64,000 nt of DNA from SG8-4 sp964598225 (lineage in GTDB: Bacteria; Planctomycetota; Phycisphaerae; Sedimentisphaerales; Anaerobacaceae), in contig CAZRBG010000004.1 in NCBI GenBank assembly GCA_964598225.1, positions 62,001-126,000 of the forward strand, written 5' to 3'. Both the position numbers and the translations under genes were made by a program. Under the pieces are notes generated by a model. The model did no database searches, had not been told where the DNA came from, and saw only the letters and a list, made by a program, of their open reading frames with translations. Numbering within the stretch: position 1 is the first letter of the stretch; every line of letters starts with the position of its first letter. Shown here piece by piece: positions 8,358-17,491 of the stretch.

Positions 8358-9548
8358 TTAGCTTCTTAGAAAATACTCCATCAACTCGAAGCCGTTTTCT
8401 ACTCTAAATCCAGACTCGGCGGCGTTTAGCTCGCTGAAGGCGGCGTGCAGGATGCCGCTTATATTATCGCCGGCCATGGCGAAAGGCACCGCTGCCGACG
8501 AGTGAGCGCAGGTCCTTATCAGCGTAGGATGATCCGGCATAACGAGAATACGCCAGCTTTCATATTTCTGCAGAGCATCAAATACGGGACCGACAATTCG
8601 GTCATCGATAAGCTCTATCGCTTTCTTTTTCATCTCGGCGTTACCGCTGTGTGCCGCTTCGTCCGGGGCTTCGACGTGGACGAATACGATGTCGTATTCG
8701 CCGAGTGCTTCTATTGCCGCCGAACCCTTGCCCTCGTAATTAGTGTCGATAAAGCCCGTTGCGCCCGGAACATCTATCAAATCAAAATCGATCAGCTTTG
8801 CCAGGCCTTTAACGAGGTCTACAGCGGTAATGGCTGCGCCGCGGATCCCGAATTTTTTCTCAAAACGTTCCATCTGAGCTTTCTTGCCCTGTCCCCAGAG
8901 CCAGACAGAGCTGACCTGATTTTCTCCCAGGTCCTTTCTGACCTTATTGATGTCGTGGTCCATGAATACCTGCTGCGAACGGGCCATCAGGTCTATAAGA
9001 AAGTCGGCGCCTTTGCCCCGAGGGAGCAGTTTGTCCACGGCTGTGCCAATGTGGTCGTGAGGTGGATAGGTCTGAACGTCGAAATCGATGCCCTTGCATA
9101 CCAAAAGATTTCTGTAGCTAACCCCCGAATAGAAGCGCAACTGTTCGCTGCCGAGCTGCTTGTTCAGTTCATCTATCAGGCTGCCGCCCTCGGCGGTCGA
9201 GATGTGACCTGCACTATGGTCGGCCATCTTGGCATCGGCTATGGTTACAAGGTTGCATCTGAAAACCCAGTCTTCCAGAGACAAGTTGACGTTGCGTGCC
9301 ACCGCTTCGATCGGCGCCCGGCCGGTATAGTATCGCCTCGGATCGTATCCGAGCAGACTCATTTGAGCAACGTCGCTGCCGGGTTCCATCTTATCCGGAA
9401 CAGTCTGAATCAACCCCTGCCTGCCCAACGTGCTGATTTTGTCGATGTTCGGCGTCAAGGCCGCTTCGAGCGGCGTCTTTCCATCGAATTCTTCGAGCGG
9501 TTCGTCGGCCGCGCCGTCCGGAATTATTATGACATACTTGGTCGTCAA
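8358..9548 (-). CDS. apgM: ApgM-family phosphoglycerate mutase-like protein, proposed homoserine kinase
   Basis: This 396-aa alkaline-phosphatase-superfamily protein starts K-Y-V-I-I-I-P-D-G-A-A-D-E-P and carries the metal-site blocks P-N-I-D-K-I, G-S-D-V-A-Q-M-S-L-L-G-Y-D, H-V-E-A-P-D-E-A-A-H-S-G-N and M-P-D-H-P-T. The fold is that of archaeal-type cofactor-independent phosphoglycerate mutase. A subfamily located among threonine genes, in organisms lacking ThrB, has been proposed to be homoserine kinase (TIGR02535). Here the gene sits between hom (4-bp overlap) and lysC. That placement favours the homoserine kinase role, but mutase activity cannot be excluded from sequence. Confidence 0.85.
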   Translation of the reverse strand: MTTKYVIIIPDGAADEPLEEFDGKTPLEAALTPNIDKISTLGRQGLIQTVPDKMEPGSDVAQMSLLGYDPRRYYTGRAPIEAVARNVNLSLEDWVFRCNLVTIADAKMADHSAGHISTAEGGSLIDELNKQLGSEQLRFYSGVSYRNLLVCKGIDFDVQTYPPHDHIGTAVDKLLPRGKGADFLIDLMARSQQVFMDHDINKVRKDLGENQVSSVWLWGQGKKAQMERFEKKFGIRGAAITAVDLVKGLAKLIDFDLIDVPGATGFIDTNYEGKGSAAIEALGEYDIVFVHVEAPDEAAHSGNAEMKKKAIELIDDRIVGPVFDALQKYESWRILVMPDHPTLIRTCAHSSAAVPFAMAGDNISGILHAAFSELNAAESGFRVENGFELMEYFLRS

Positions 9549-10867
9549 TCCTTATCCTCCGGGATGTCTACGATTCTTATGCACACCGGCTTTGTGCCGA
9601 TGACATCCAATTTTTCCAGGTCGTCCAGAGCGGCGGATATGTTCTTCTGTCTGGCCTGGTGTGTTGCTATTACTACCGGCACGGTGTTGTCGGGTCCGGT
9701 GTCTTCGTGTTGGATTGCGCCTGAAATACTGATGTCGTGGTCCGCGAGCACTCTGCTCCATTGGGCGACAACGCCGGGCTGATCCTTGCACATTATCCTG
9801 ATGTAAGCTCTGCTGATAAGGTTGTCCATCTTCTCTATCAGCGGCTCGGCCTCGCTGTGCGGGCGTAAGTTTAGATGTCTGAAAGTCGTGCCGGAGTTGC
9901 CCAGGGCGACGTCGATAATGTCGGCGACCACGGCGCTTGCTGTGGGCATCATCCCGGCTCCCCGGCCATAGAAGATCAACTCGCCGACGGCATGGCCGAA
10001 GATGCTGACCGCATTGAACGGCCCCGTCACGCGAGCGAGCGAGCAGTCTTTGGCGATGAAGGATGGGTGCACGCGAAGCGAGATTTTCCCTTCTTCATCT
10101 CTTTGCGCGATCGCCAGCAGTTTAAGGCAATAGCCCATCTCTCCGCCGTAGCGAATATCGTCGATCGAGATGTCTTCTATGCCTTCCACGTGGATATCGT
10201 CGAGGGCCAGTTCATATCCGAACGCGATAGAGGCCAGGATAGCAAGCTTGTGGGTGCTGTCGCCGCCGCTGATATCCAGCGTCGGATCGGCCTCAGCGTA
10301 ACCCTTTGCCTGAGCTTCGGTCAGAGCCTCTGAGAATTCCTGGTTCCGGGCAGTCATGTTGGAAAGGATATAGTTGCACGTGCCGTTAACTATGCCGAAC
10401 ATCGAATTGACGTTATTTGCCGTAAGCCCCGTTCTGATGGCTGAGACGATAGGCATGCCTCCGGCGCAGCTTGCCTCGAACGCTATGCACCTGCCGTTCT
10501 GACGGGCGACCCGATAAAGCTCGTTGCCATGTTCTGCGAGAAGAGCCTTATTGGCGGTAACTACATCTTTGCCGCTCGCGAGCATCTCTAACTGTACCTG
10601 TTTTGCGGCATCGGTCCCGCCTATCATCTCGACGCCGATCTGAATCGTTTCGTCATCGTATAAACTGTTCAAATCATCTGTGAGAATACCTCCCGGCAGG
10701 GTTACCGGACGTTCGGACGTCGTATCAATGTCTACGACGCGAGCCAATTCCAGCCTGATGCCGGTCCTGGCTGCGATTGAGTCCGCATTTTCAGTTATCA
10801 ATCTTGCTACGCCGCTGCCGACGGTGCCGAAACCGGCGAGGCCGACTTTTACAATACGTTCATCCAT
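9545..10867 (-). CDS. hom: Homoserine dehydrogenase
   Basis: Homoserine dehydrogenase reduces aspartate semialdehyde to homoserine, the branch point to threonine and methionine. The 440-aa protein has an N-terminal Rossmann domain (V-G-L-A-G-F-G-T-V-G-S-G-V), the catalytic/substrate region (V-T-A-N-K-A-L-L-A, F-E-A-S-C-A-G-G-M-P-I-V, N-G-T-C-N-Y-I-L-S-N-M, G-Y-A-E-A-D-P-T-L-D) and a C-terminal ACT domain from about residue 350 that normally mediates threonine feedback. Its stop overlaps the start of the downstream mutase-like gene by 4 bases. It is the first gene of the minus-strand operon. Confidence 0.96.
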   Translation of the reverse strand: MDERIVKVGLAGFGTVGSGVARLITENADSIAARTGIRLELARVVDIDTTSERPVTLPGGILTDDLNSLYDDETIQIGVEMIGGTDAAKQVQLEMLASGKDVVTANKALLAEHGNELYRVARQNGRCIAFEASCAGGMPIVSAIRTGLTANNVNSMFGIVNGTCNYILSNMTARNQEFSEALTEAQAKGYAEADPTLDISGGDSTHKLAILASIAFGYELALDDIHVEGIEDISIDDIRYGGEMGYCLKLLAIAQRDEEGKISLRVHPSFIAKDCSLARVTGPFNAVSIFGHAVGELIFYGRGAGMMPTASAVVADIIDVALGNSGTTFRHLNLRPHSEAEPLIEKMDNLISRAYIRIMCKDQPGVVAQWSRVLADHDISISGAIQHEDTGPDNTVPVVIATHQARQKNISAALDDLEKLDVIGTKPVCIRIVDIPEDKD

Positions 10868-11056
10868 TTAGATACTTTCCTGTAACTGTTCTGAGAGACT
10901 GCCAATTCTGTGCCGAAACTTCCGGAGATTCCGATATTGCCGCCAATCCGGATTATAGGATCAGCGGCCGAACCCAAGGGTTCGGATAAGAGATTAAATA
11001 AGACCACATTTGACAGGTCAAGCAAAAACCGCAGAATCGATGCAACTAAAATAGTA

Positions 11057-11086
11057 TTGACTTGGCGGCATCGTCTGTGTTAGAAT
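11057..11086 (+). promoter_or_regulatory. Candidate sigma-70-type promoter of the VTC-TolC operon
   Basis: TTGACT at 11057-11062 and TAGAAT at 11081-11086 are separated by 18 bases, close to the sigma-70 consensus. The predicted transcript would start near 11093 and leave a leader of about 185 nt before the VTC gene. The leader contains AACCTCAAG (near 11122-11130) and a partly complementary CTTTGAGGGTT (near 11154-11164), which could pair. No known riboswitch class is recognisable. This is the only obvious promoter in the 410-bp gap between hom (minus strand) and the VTC gene (plus strand). Confidence 0.5.
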
Positions 11087-11277
11087 AGGAAGGATGAGGC
11101 GCTAATATTGTAAGTAAACCTCAAGAAACAGCAATGACCCGATAAGACAAGAGGCTTTGAGGGTTACATGACGCGGCTTTATCTCATAAGACGGAAGAGG
11201 GCCGCAAATCGGAATCCGAACCCACTTGCCGGTACTTGCGTGGTCGAATGCCGGCAGGGCGGGTGGTAAAGGTCGTT

Positions 11278-12123
11278 ATGGCACAAAGCAGATTGGCAAA
11301 GAACGCTTCAGAGCATCAAGATAAACTTGCGCGCAGAGGCGCAACGCCAGCATTTCGGAAACCCGTCGAGCTTCCGGATCGAACTCTGGGCTGTCGCTAC
11401 GAGATGAAGTACCATATCACAAAGACGCAGGCGGCAGCTATCGTCGAATTCATCAAACCTTTCGTCCAGTTAGACCGGTATTGCAAGCTGCAGCCGAGTC
11501 GTGACTATCCCATAGTCAGCCTGTATCTGGATTCGGGAGATCTCCAGTTGTGCAGGGAGAGTCTCAGGGGGGTCAAGAGCCGATTTAAACTTCGCATTCG
11601 AAGTTATACCGACGAGCCGGAATATCCTCGCTTCTTCGAGATCAAACGTCGCATGAACACCATAATTATCAAAAGCCGTGCGAGGGTAATGGATTCTGAC
11701 GTAAGAGCGCTGCTTGCAGGCCGTCCCCTGACACCCGGCAATTACACGGCGGATATGGACACGATAGACCAGTTTCAGTTATATGCAAGCAATATTCGAG
11801 CCAAACCCGCTGTGCTTGTCCGTTACACTCGCCAGGCCTATGAAGGCAACGATCACAATCGCGTCAGGATTACCTTTGATAGAAATCTCGAATACAACGT
11901 TACCAAAACCCCCGAGGTTCGGCTCGGAGGTGGAGGCTGGCGGCAGAATCCCTTCACGACCGGCGGCGTTATTCTGGAAATCAAGTTCACGGATCGTTAT
12001 CCCGCATGGCTCGCTCGGCTGACCAGGCAATTCAACTTGCATGCCCGGTCGATTTCTAAATATGCGTCTTCGCTGCAAGATTCCTGCTCGTTGAAATTTT
12101 GCGCTCCGGAAATGGTGCTATAG
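11278..12123 (+). CDS. VTC-domain protein (polyphosphate polymerase-like)
   Basis: The VTC domain forms the catalytic tunnel of eukaryotic vacuolar polyphosphate polymerase and is related to CYTH triphosphate-tunnel enzymes. Visible blocks are R-Y-E-M-K-Y-H-I near residue 40, P-I-V-S-L-Y-L-D-S, F-K-L-R-I-R-S-Y, R-F-F-E-I-K-R-R, I-I-K-S-R-A, and V-I-L-E-I-K-F near the end. These alternating basic and acidic residues line the tunnel in the family. Bacterial VTC proteins are mostly uncharacterised. I chose ATG at 11278 (281 aa, AAAGGT upstream); the first ~35 residues are basic and not conserved-looking. It is followed without a gap by a DUF4956 membrane protein, a pairing known from many bacteria. 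Confidence 0.85.
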   Translation: MAQSRLAKNASEHQDKLARRGATPAFRKPVELPDRTLGCRYEMKYHITKTQAAAIVEFIKPFVQLDRYCKLQPSRDYPIVSLYLDSGDLQLCRESLRGVKSRFKLRIRSYTDEPEYPRFFEIKRRMNTIIIKSRARVMDSDVRALLAGRPLTPGNYTADMDTIDQFQLYASNIRAKPAVLVRYTRQAYEGNDHNRVRITFDRNLEYNVTKTPEVRLGGGGWRQNPFTTGGVILEIKFTDRYPAWLARLTRQFNLHARSISKYASSLQDSCSLKFCAPEMVL

Positions 12124-12128
12124 TGAAT

Positions 12129-12827
12129 ATGGATAGAGTCTGGCAAATTCTGGAAGGGGGTTCTCTGAGCGGTGCAGCTTTCACGCCCGAAGCGGTCCTG
12201 CTTTCATTATTGCTTGCATTTGTTCTCGGGCAGATTCTGGCCTGGGTATACTACTTTACGCACAGCGGCCTGTCCTACTCGAGGACCTTCGTACAATCGC
12301 TGATAATCATCACAGTCGTCGTTGCTATGGTTATGGCGGTAATCCAGACGAGCATAATAACTGCTGTGGGATTGATGGGTGCGCTGGCAATTATTCGATT
12401 TCGAAACATCGTAAAGGATACGAGAGACATAGCGTTTATCTTCTGCTCGCTCGTTGTGGGCATGGCGTCCGGCTCACAGCGCTACGCCGTCGCCATCCTG
12501 GGCACTACCATTCTGAGCTTGATAGTTTTGTACCTGCACCTTGCGAACTTTGGAACACATCAACCGCACAACGGTTTCCTGAGGTTCACCTTTAAGGGCC
12601 ACATCGAACCCGACAGTGATATCTTTGCAATTCTAAAACGCTTTTGCGGCCGGTTTACTCTTATATCGGCGCAGGACAGCGGATTCGGGACGTCCGAAGT
12701 AGAGTATGCCTACCAGGTGATGATACGAAATACGGGAAAGAACCAACAAATGCTGTCCGAGCTACAGGATGTTGAGGGTCTTGAGAACATAAGCCTGACA
12801 ATGCAGGAACGGTTGCTGGAGGTTTAG
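12129..12827 (+). CDS. DUF4956-family integral membrane protein
   Basis: This 232-aa protein has four or five hydrophobic segments in its first 140 residues (A-V-L-L-S-L-L-L-A-F-V-L-G near 20-35, I-I-I-T-V-V-V-A-M-V near 60, then A-L-A-I-I-R-F-R-N near 90, a family hallmark, and I-L-G-T-T-I-L-S-L-I-V-L-Y near 125), followed by a cytoplasmic alpha/beta tail of about 90 residues. The R-F-R-N-x-V-K-D-T-R-D motif is typical of DUF4956. Family members are often encoded next to VTC-domain proteins, as here. The function is unknown. The start could also be GTG at 12123, inside the VTC stop codon. Confidence 0.82.
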   Translation: MDRVWQILEGGSLSGAAFTPEAVLLSLLLAFVLGQILAWVYYFTHSGLSYSRTFVQSLIIITVVVAMVMAVIQTSIITAVGLMGALAIIRFRNIVKDTRDIAFIFCSLVVGMASGSQRYAVAILGTTILSLIVLYLHLANFGTHQPHNGFLRFTFKGHIEPDSDIFAILKRFCGRFTLISAQDSGFGTSEVEYAYQVMIRNTGKNQQMLSELQDVEGLENISLTMQERLLEV

Positions 12828-12834
12828 GCTGAGC

Positions 12835-14025
12835 ATGAAACGGATAGGTATTACACATCTGCCGTCTCGTTTGCGTTTGCACATTCTGTCTATTCTGGTG
12901 TGGCTCGGTGCTGTGGTATGCGTGATAGCGCTGTTCTCCCGGAGGTCCCAGCGATTCGAGGTCCTGGGCATCGCGCAGGGGCCGAGCCGTCAGGTTGCAG
13001 CGGCTTCCACCGCCAAACTTACCGCTGTTTCAGTGGATTTATTCGACAGAGTTAAGGAGGGACAGACTATTGCAGTGCTCAACACAGTCCTCGAAGATGA
13101 GCCGTCGAGGGAACAGTTGCAGGCGCAACTGGATACCGTGCTTGCCGAGATAGAAAGACTCTCGGCCCAACTGGTTCCGACCCAGGACAGCCTCTCAGCG
13201 GAAAAAGCCGACCGCCAGACCGAGCGGATCAACGACAGCCGGAGGTTTGCGGTCGATATCGAAGATGCCCGTCTCGAAGTGCTGAGACTCCGGGCTCAAA
13301 TCGAGACCGACAGGATTACCCTGGGTGATTTGGCGCTCGACGTTGAGGTCGCCGAAAAGCTTGTTGCCGAAGAAGCCCTCGCGCCGCTCGAGCTGCAAAA
13401 GGCCGAAGCACAGTACAAAGCTCTTGCTAAGAAGATACAGGAGACCGAACAGTTGCTGAAACAGGCCCAAAGTACGTTGCAAGAGGCCATTCAACGGCGC
13501 GAGGAGTACGTGGAGCATGAACCGTATCATCCATCGATTGACGCCGCGCTGCAGGTGATTCGCAAGGGGATAACCGTACAGGAAAAACGGGTAGAGGAAC
13601 TTGTAACGCAGATGGAGGCTTTGGAAAGACGCAAAGCGCTGGAGCTGAAGGCGCCTATGAATGGAGTTGTCAGCAGCATTCTCCACCGCAAGACGGAAGT
13701 CGTACTGGCCGGTGACCCGATACTTACTGTTGCCCGGGGCGAGATAACAGGCATCGTTGCGTATGCCGGCGAGAACCAGATGGGCGCAATCGAAGAGGGG
13801 ATGGTCGTCGAGCTTGTCAAGACCAGCAAACCGGCGAACGTCCAGTTCGAGCAGTCCGAGGTGATGTTCGTTGGTCCGACCGTCGAGCAAATTCCCGCTC
13901 AGTTGTGGCGGAACCCGAACGTTCCGCAGTGGGGCCGTCCGTTTCTGATCAAGGCTCCCGTTGAAATGAAGCTCGTAGCGGGCGAGAAAGTCGGCGTACG
14001 TACTCGTGGAAAGCTGAAGATATGA
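12835..14025 (+). CDS. HlyD/RND-type membrane fusion (periplasmic adaptor) protein
   Basis: The 396-aa protein has an N-terminal membrane anchor (residues 14-33), a split lipoyl/beta-barrel region (A-A-A-S-T-A-K-L-T-A-V-S-V-D-L-F-D-R-V-K-E-G-Q before the hairpin, L-K-A-P-M-N-G-V-V-S-S-I after it), and a long alpha-helical coiled-coil hairpin at about 85-265, rich in Glu, Gln and Leu. This is the adaptor that bridges an inner-membrane component to a TolC channel. It begins 7 bp after the DUF4956 gene and overlaps the TolC-like gene by 4 bases. No ABC or RND pump gene is in the operon, so the inner-membrane partner may be the DUF4956 protein. Confidence 0.88.
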   Translation: MKRIGITHLPSRLRLHILSILVWLGAVVCVIALFSRRSQRFEVLGIAQGPSRQVAAASTAKLTAVSVDLFDRVKEGQTIAVLNTVLEDEPSREQLQAQLDTVLAEIERLSAQLVPTQDSLSAEKADRQTERINDSRRFAVDIEDARLEVLRLRAQIETDRITLGDLALDVEVAEKLVAEEALAPLELQKAEAQYKALAKKIQETEQLLKQAQSTLQEAIQRREEYVEHEPYHPSIDAALQVIRKGITVQEKRVEELVTQMEALERRKALELKAPMNGVVSSILHRKTEVVLAGDPILTVARGEITGIVAYAGENQMGAIEEGMVVELVKTSKPANVQFEQSEVMFVGPTVEQIPAQLWRNPNVPQWGRPFLIKAPVEMKLVAGEKVGVRTRGKLKI

Positions 14026-15626
14026 GGCGAAGTTTTTCCAACGTGTCGTCGAGGTGTTTTATAATAATCAGTCTGGCGGGGTTTTGTGCTCTCGCCGGCT
14101 GCACTCAGCATAACTATAAGAAAGAGGCCGACGAACGCGTGTATAACATCATCGACGAGAAGTGGCGCGACGATTTCGGCTCCAAGGCAAATTATACGAT
14201 CAGTGACGTGCCGCCTTCTCCGAATGATATACAGATCGAAAAGGAAATTGCCATTCCCGACGTTTTGACCCTCCCGCAGGCCGTCGCTCTTGCGACCGCT
14301 CACAACCGTGAGTATCAAACGCAGCGGGAGTCTCTCTATATACAGGCGTTGGACTTACGCCTTACGCGGCATGATTTCGAGACGCAGTTTTTTGGCGGAT
14401 TCAGCGGCGGATACAACGCAGATCGCAACGACGAAGCGGTAGGGGCCGAAGCGAGCATTGGATTTACTCGACTGCTGGCCGGAGGGACCAGAATCAGCAC
14501 GGAAGTTGCCCTTGCCTGGGTTGACGTGCTCAGCGGCAATCTGCGAGGTGGATTGGCCTCGATCCTCAGTGCAACAGTTACCGAACCAGTGCTTCGCGGA
14601 AGCGATCGCGCGATCGTTATGGAAGGCCTTACTCAGGCTGAACGCGACACGCTATACCAGGTGCGGTCTTTCAATCGGTTCCGCAAAGAGTTTGTCGTTT
14701 CGGTGATTTCTCAATACTACACGGTTTTGCAGCGGCTCGAAGATGCTAAAAACGCCAAGACTAATTATGCCGCTCTTAGCTGGCTGCTCGAACGAGTGGA
14801 GAAGCTGGCAAACGCAGGCCGTCTCCCGATGATCGAGCTTGACGAGGTCCGGCAGGAAACTCTCGATGCCGAGAATACATATACTGAGGCGGAAAAACAA
14901 TATCGGCAGGCGCTCGATGAGTTTAAGTTGACTCTCAGCTTACCTACCGAAAAGAAGCTGCGTCTGGATGAGACAGCATTCGAGGTTCTAAAGGGGTCGG
15001 AGATGATAGAGCCTGAATTCTCGGAGGACCAGGTTCTCGAAGCTGCTCAGGTTGCCCGGTTGGATCTAAGGAACACCGCCGACGCCGTCCTGGACGCCCA
15101 GCGCAAGGTGGCGGTTGCCGCCGACAGTCTCCGCGCCGAGGCCAATTTGGTGGGTACGGTTGGGACCACATCCGCCCGGCGGGCAAATAGACGCACTCTC
15201 GATCCGTTCAGAGAAGACTATGGAGTTGAACTTGAACTGGATTTACCGCTCGACAGGGTTCCCGAACAAAACGTCTATCGCAAGGCCCTAATTACCTTGA
15301 ACAAGCTACAGCGAGACTACACTGAGGCCGCCGACATAGTCAAACTCCAGGTGCGTCGAGCCCATCGCGATCTGGTCGAAGCTTCCGAGCGTTACAGAGT
15401 ACTGGCCCATGCCCTGGAGTTGGCGCAGCGACGATTCAACAAGACCTTTCTGCTCGTCCGCCACGGCAGGGCGAGCAGCCGCCGCGTGCTGGATGCTCAG
15501 GATGCTTTGTTCGATGCTCAGATCGACGCCTCGCAAGCCCTCGTGGACTACAAGATCGCACTCCTGAACTTCTACCGTGACACCGGCATCCTCCGGGTCC
15601 GCCCCGACGGAATGTGGGAACTTTGA
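14022..15626 (+). CDS. TolC-family outer membrane efflux lipoprotein
   Basis: The 534-aa protein has a lipoprotein signal (hydrophobic residues 13-25 ending C-A-L-A-G-C, lipid-carrying Cys27) and two TolC-type helical repeats: L-T-L-P-Q-A-V-A-L-A-T-A-H-N-R-E-Y, later A-R-L-D-L-R-N-T-A-D-A-V, then long coiled coils ending Q-A-L-V-D-Y-K-I-A-L-L-N-F-Y-R-D-T-G. Such trimers form the outer-membrane duct of tripartite exporters. A lipid-anchored form is common among Gram-negative bacteria. It is the fourth and last gene of the VTC operon and overlaps the adaptor gene by 4 bases. The substrate is unknown. Confidence 0.9.
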   Translation: MRRSFSNVSSRCFIIISLAGFCALAGCTQHNYKKEADERVYNIIDEKWRDDFGSKANYTISDVPPSPNDIQIEKEIAIPDVLTLPQAVALATAHNREYQTQRESLYIQALDLRLTRHDFETQFFGGFSGGYNADRNDEAVGAEASIGFTRLLAGGTRISTEVALAWVDVLSGNLRGGLASILSATVTEPVLRGSDRAIVMEGLTQAERDTLYQVRSFNRFRKEFVVSVISQYYTVLQRLEDAKNAKTNYAALSWLLERVEKLANAGRLPMIELDEVRQETLDAENTYTEAEKQYRQALDEFKLTLSLPTEKKLRLDETAFEVLKGSEMIEPEFSEDQVLEAAQVARLDLRNTADAVLDAQRKVAVAADSLRAEANLVGTVGTTSARRANRRTLDPFREDYGVELELDLPLDRVPEQNVYRKALITLNKLQRDYTEAADIVKLQVRRAHRDLVEASERYRVLAHALELAQRRFNKTFLLVRHGRASSRRVLDAQDALFDAQIDASQALVDYKIALLNFYRDTGILRVRPDGMWEL

Positions 15627-15676
15627 GCTTCACTTGATGGCGTGCTTGCTGAATAAACGCTTCTGCTTTTGTACAC

Positions 15677-17491
15677 TTAGCCGGACGACCTGACTGCTTT
15701 GATCGGTATCACTATCTCAGGTGAGTTGGGATCATTCGTTTTCAGCTTGACTTGCGAAGAGTAAATTTCACCTTCAAAATCAGTCGTGTGAAGAATCCTA
15801 AGTTCGTATAATAATGTTCCCTCTTGCTCATATCTGAGGAGCTTTGCCTCCACGGCTTTGTCGGGCGCCATGGTTATGTCTACTTTGAAATCAGGATCAT
15901 CGGGTTTGTAAATGTGGACGCTTTTCTCGGTCTTCTGTCCTTTGATTATACCCTCGAAGCTCACACTTTCCGGCGCTACCTTTACGCCAAAGAGCCATTC
16001 GGGTTCAGCCGGGCTGATGCCTGTGACGCCGTCGGCGCTTTCCTTAATTAGTTCGTCCAACTCCCAGGGGTTTACAGGTGACGAGACCGACCGTATTTTG
16101 CCCTTAATGTCTATCAGGAAAGGTCTTGGAATCGCGCTGACCGCATATTTCTCGAAAGTACATCCGCCGAAGTACGTCCTTGAAGCTCCGTTTGTGTCTA
16201 TACACACTGGATATTTGACTTTGTGTCTAGCCATGACCCGCTCCACCTCGGAGATATCATCTATTGGGGTGTGCACGCCGATAACGATAACGGGTTCATA
16301 TTGGCCGCGTTCGTGTATTTTGTTCAGACCTTCAATATCTCCCAGGCAGGGTCCGCAGTCAATTGCCCAGAAATCAAGCACAACGATTTTGCCGCGCAGA
16401 TCAGAGAGCCTCAGAGGCTTGGAATTAATCCATGTTGCCACTGCGAGCTTCGGAGCAGGTTTATTCACAAGCTTATATAGACTTCGCCACCGGTCTCTGT
16501 TGCTTTTGCCGGCCCTGATTCCTTCCAGCAACATCTTCACATGCCTTGGCATTTCTTGTTGAGTCTGGTTCTTTTCGTTCGACTCAGTCCCTTTCCGGCT
16601 CTGTTCAGGGGGGGCACCGTATGTGTAATATATTCCCAATCGCTTATCATGAATCGTCGTTCCCTTTGGTAAGGCCATCGCCTCCCAGGTGAATTCCGCG
16701 TCCAGAACGCTGAAGGTAAAATCGAAGCTCTTGATTTCGATCTCTTGTATTCTGCGTAATGTTCCATCCGGCTTGTAATTCGTACTTTTGAATCGCTCGA
16801 GGTAGCATGCGCCTTCGCGAGTAGGCTGCATCTCTGCTTCGTCCCGTCTCAATAGAACATGCCCGTTGCCGAAGTCGTGATAGCTTTCGAATTTGACTAC
16901 GGTTCCTCCCTCAGTTGGATCGACAAAATAGCGTTGCAGGCTCTTGGGCCTTTTCTTGGAGACACATTCGAGGGTATAGACCTTGCTGTCGCTTGCGTTT
17001 TCGCGAATAATTTTGCGGGATGCCAGTGTGCCTTCCGGGTGGTCCAACATTGTGTGCCAGAATGCTGTATTTCTCGAAGGCAGAAAGCCGCAAGAACCAT
17101 AGACCGTCCCGACCATTTTTGGCCCTCGCAAATAAGCATCCCTTTCTCCCGTGAAGTATTCCTTGAAGCTTTCTTCTGTAACTACGACCTTGTGGATTTT
17201 TTCGCTTTCCTTTCTCTGTTTCTTGTCCTTGATGTCCAGGCGGATTTTGCCCTTTTTAAACAGGGCGCGAACCTCATACGCTCTTTCTTTGTTCTTCTGC
17301 CCTTTTTCATCGTAGTAGCAGTGCCTGACAGATGCTGAAACTCGGCCGAAATGCAGAAGCGATCTGTTAGCCTCTGAGGCCTTTGCCAGCATCTCAAGAA
17401 CTTCCTTTTGATTAGCGACCTCCTGGGCTGACGCTTTCAATGTGAAGGGTAGAGCGGTAAGCCAAATCAGCGCAGAACATACGAACCTCAT
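15677..17491 (-). CDS. Exported TlpA-like thioredoxin-fold protein with N- and C-terminal extensions
   Basis: The start at 17491 has AGGAG upstream and gives a 604-aa protein with a signal peptide (residues 1-23, cleavage after L-K-A-S-A). The first ~310 residues resemble no family I can name with certainty; they look like a LolA-type beta-rich region. A thioredoxin/AhpC domain follows (about 350-500) with A-P-K-L, L-R-G-K-I-V-V-L-D-F-W-A, the redox motif D-C-G-P-C and A-I-P-R-P-F-L-I-D cis-proline loop. The tail from about 515 looks like a DUF1573/immunoglobulin-type beta domain (V-K-L-K-T-N-D-P-N-S-P-E). It would act as an envelope thiol reductant; the partner is unknown. The gene stands alone between convergent and divergent neighbours. 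Confidence 0.82.
   Translation of the reverse strand: MRFVCSALIWLTALPFTLKASAQEVANQKEVLEMLAKASEANRSLLHFGRVSASVRHCYYDEKGQKNKERAYEVRALFKKGKIRLDIKDKKQRKESEKIHKVVVTEESFKEYFTGERDAYLRGPKMVGTVYGSCGFLPSRNTAFWHTMLDHPEGTLASRKIIRENASDSKVYTLECVSKKRPKSLQRYFVDPTEGGTVVKFESYHDFGNGHVLLRRDEAEMQPTREGACYLERFKSTNYKPDGTLRRIQEIEIKSFDFTFSVLDAEFTWEAMALPKGTTIHDKRLGIYYTYGAPPEQSRKGTESNEKNQTQQEMPRHVKMLLEGIRAGKSNRDRWRSLYKLVNKPAPKLAVATWINSKPLRLSDLRGKIVVLDFWAIDCGPCLGDIEGLNKIHERGQYEPVIVIGVHTPIDDISEVERVMARHKVKYPVCIDTNGASRTYFGGCTFEKYAVSAIPRPFLIDIKGKIRSVSSPVNPWELDELIKESADGVTGISPAEPEWLFGVKVAPESVSFEGIIKGQKTEKSVHIYKPDDPDFKVDITMAPDKAVEAKLLRYEQEGTLLYELRILHTTDFEGEIYSSQVKLKTNDPNSPEIVIPIKAVRSSG

Noticed and set aside
7541..8407. 288-codon plus-strand ORF opposite lysC
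   Set aside because: Antisense to a certain aspartate kinase gene; no ribosome site or domain.
8445..9782. 445-codon plus-strand ORF opposite the mutase-like gene and hom
   Set aside because: It lies antisense to two well-recognised genes and its translation matches no family; the long frame comes from codon bias of the real genes.
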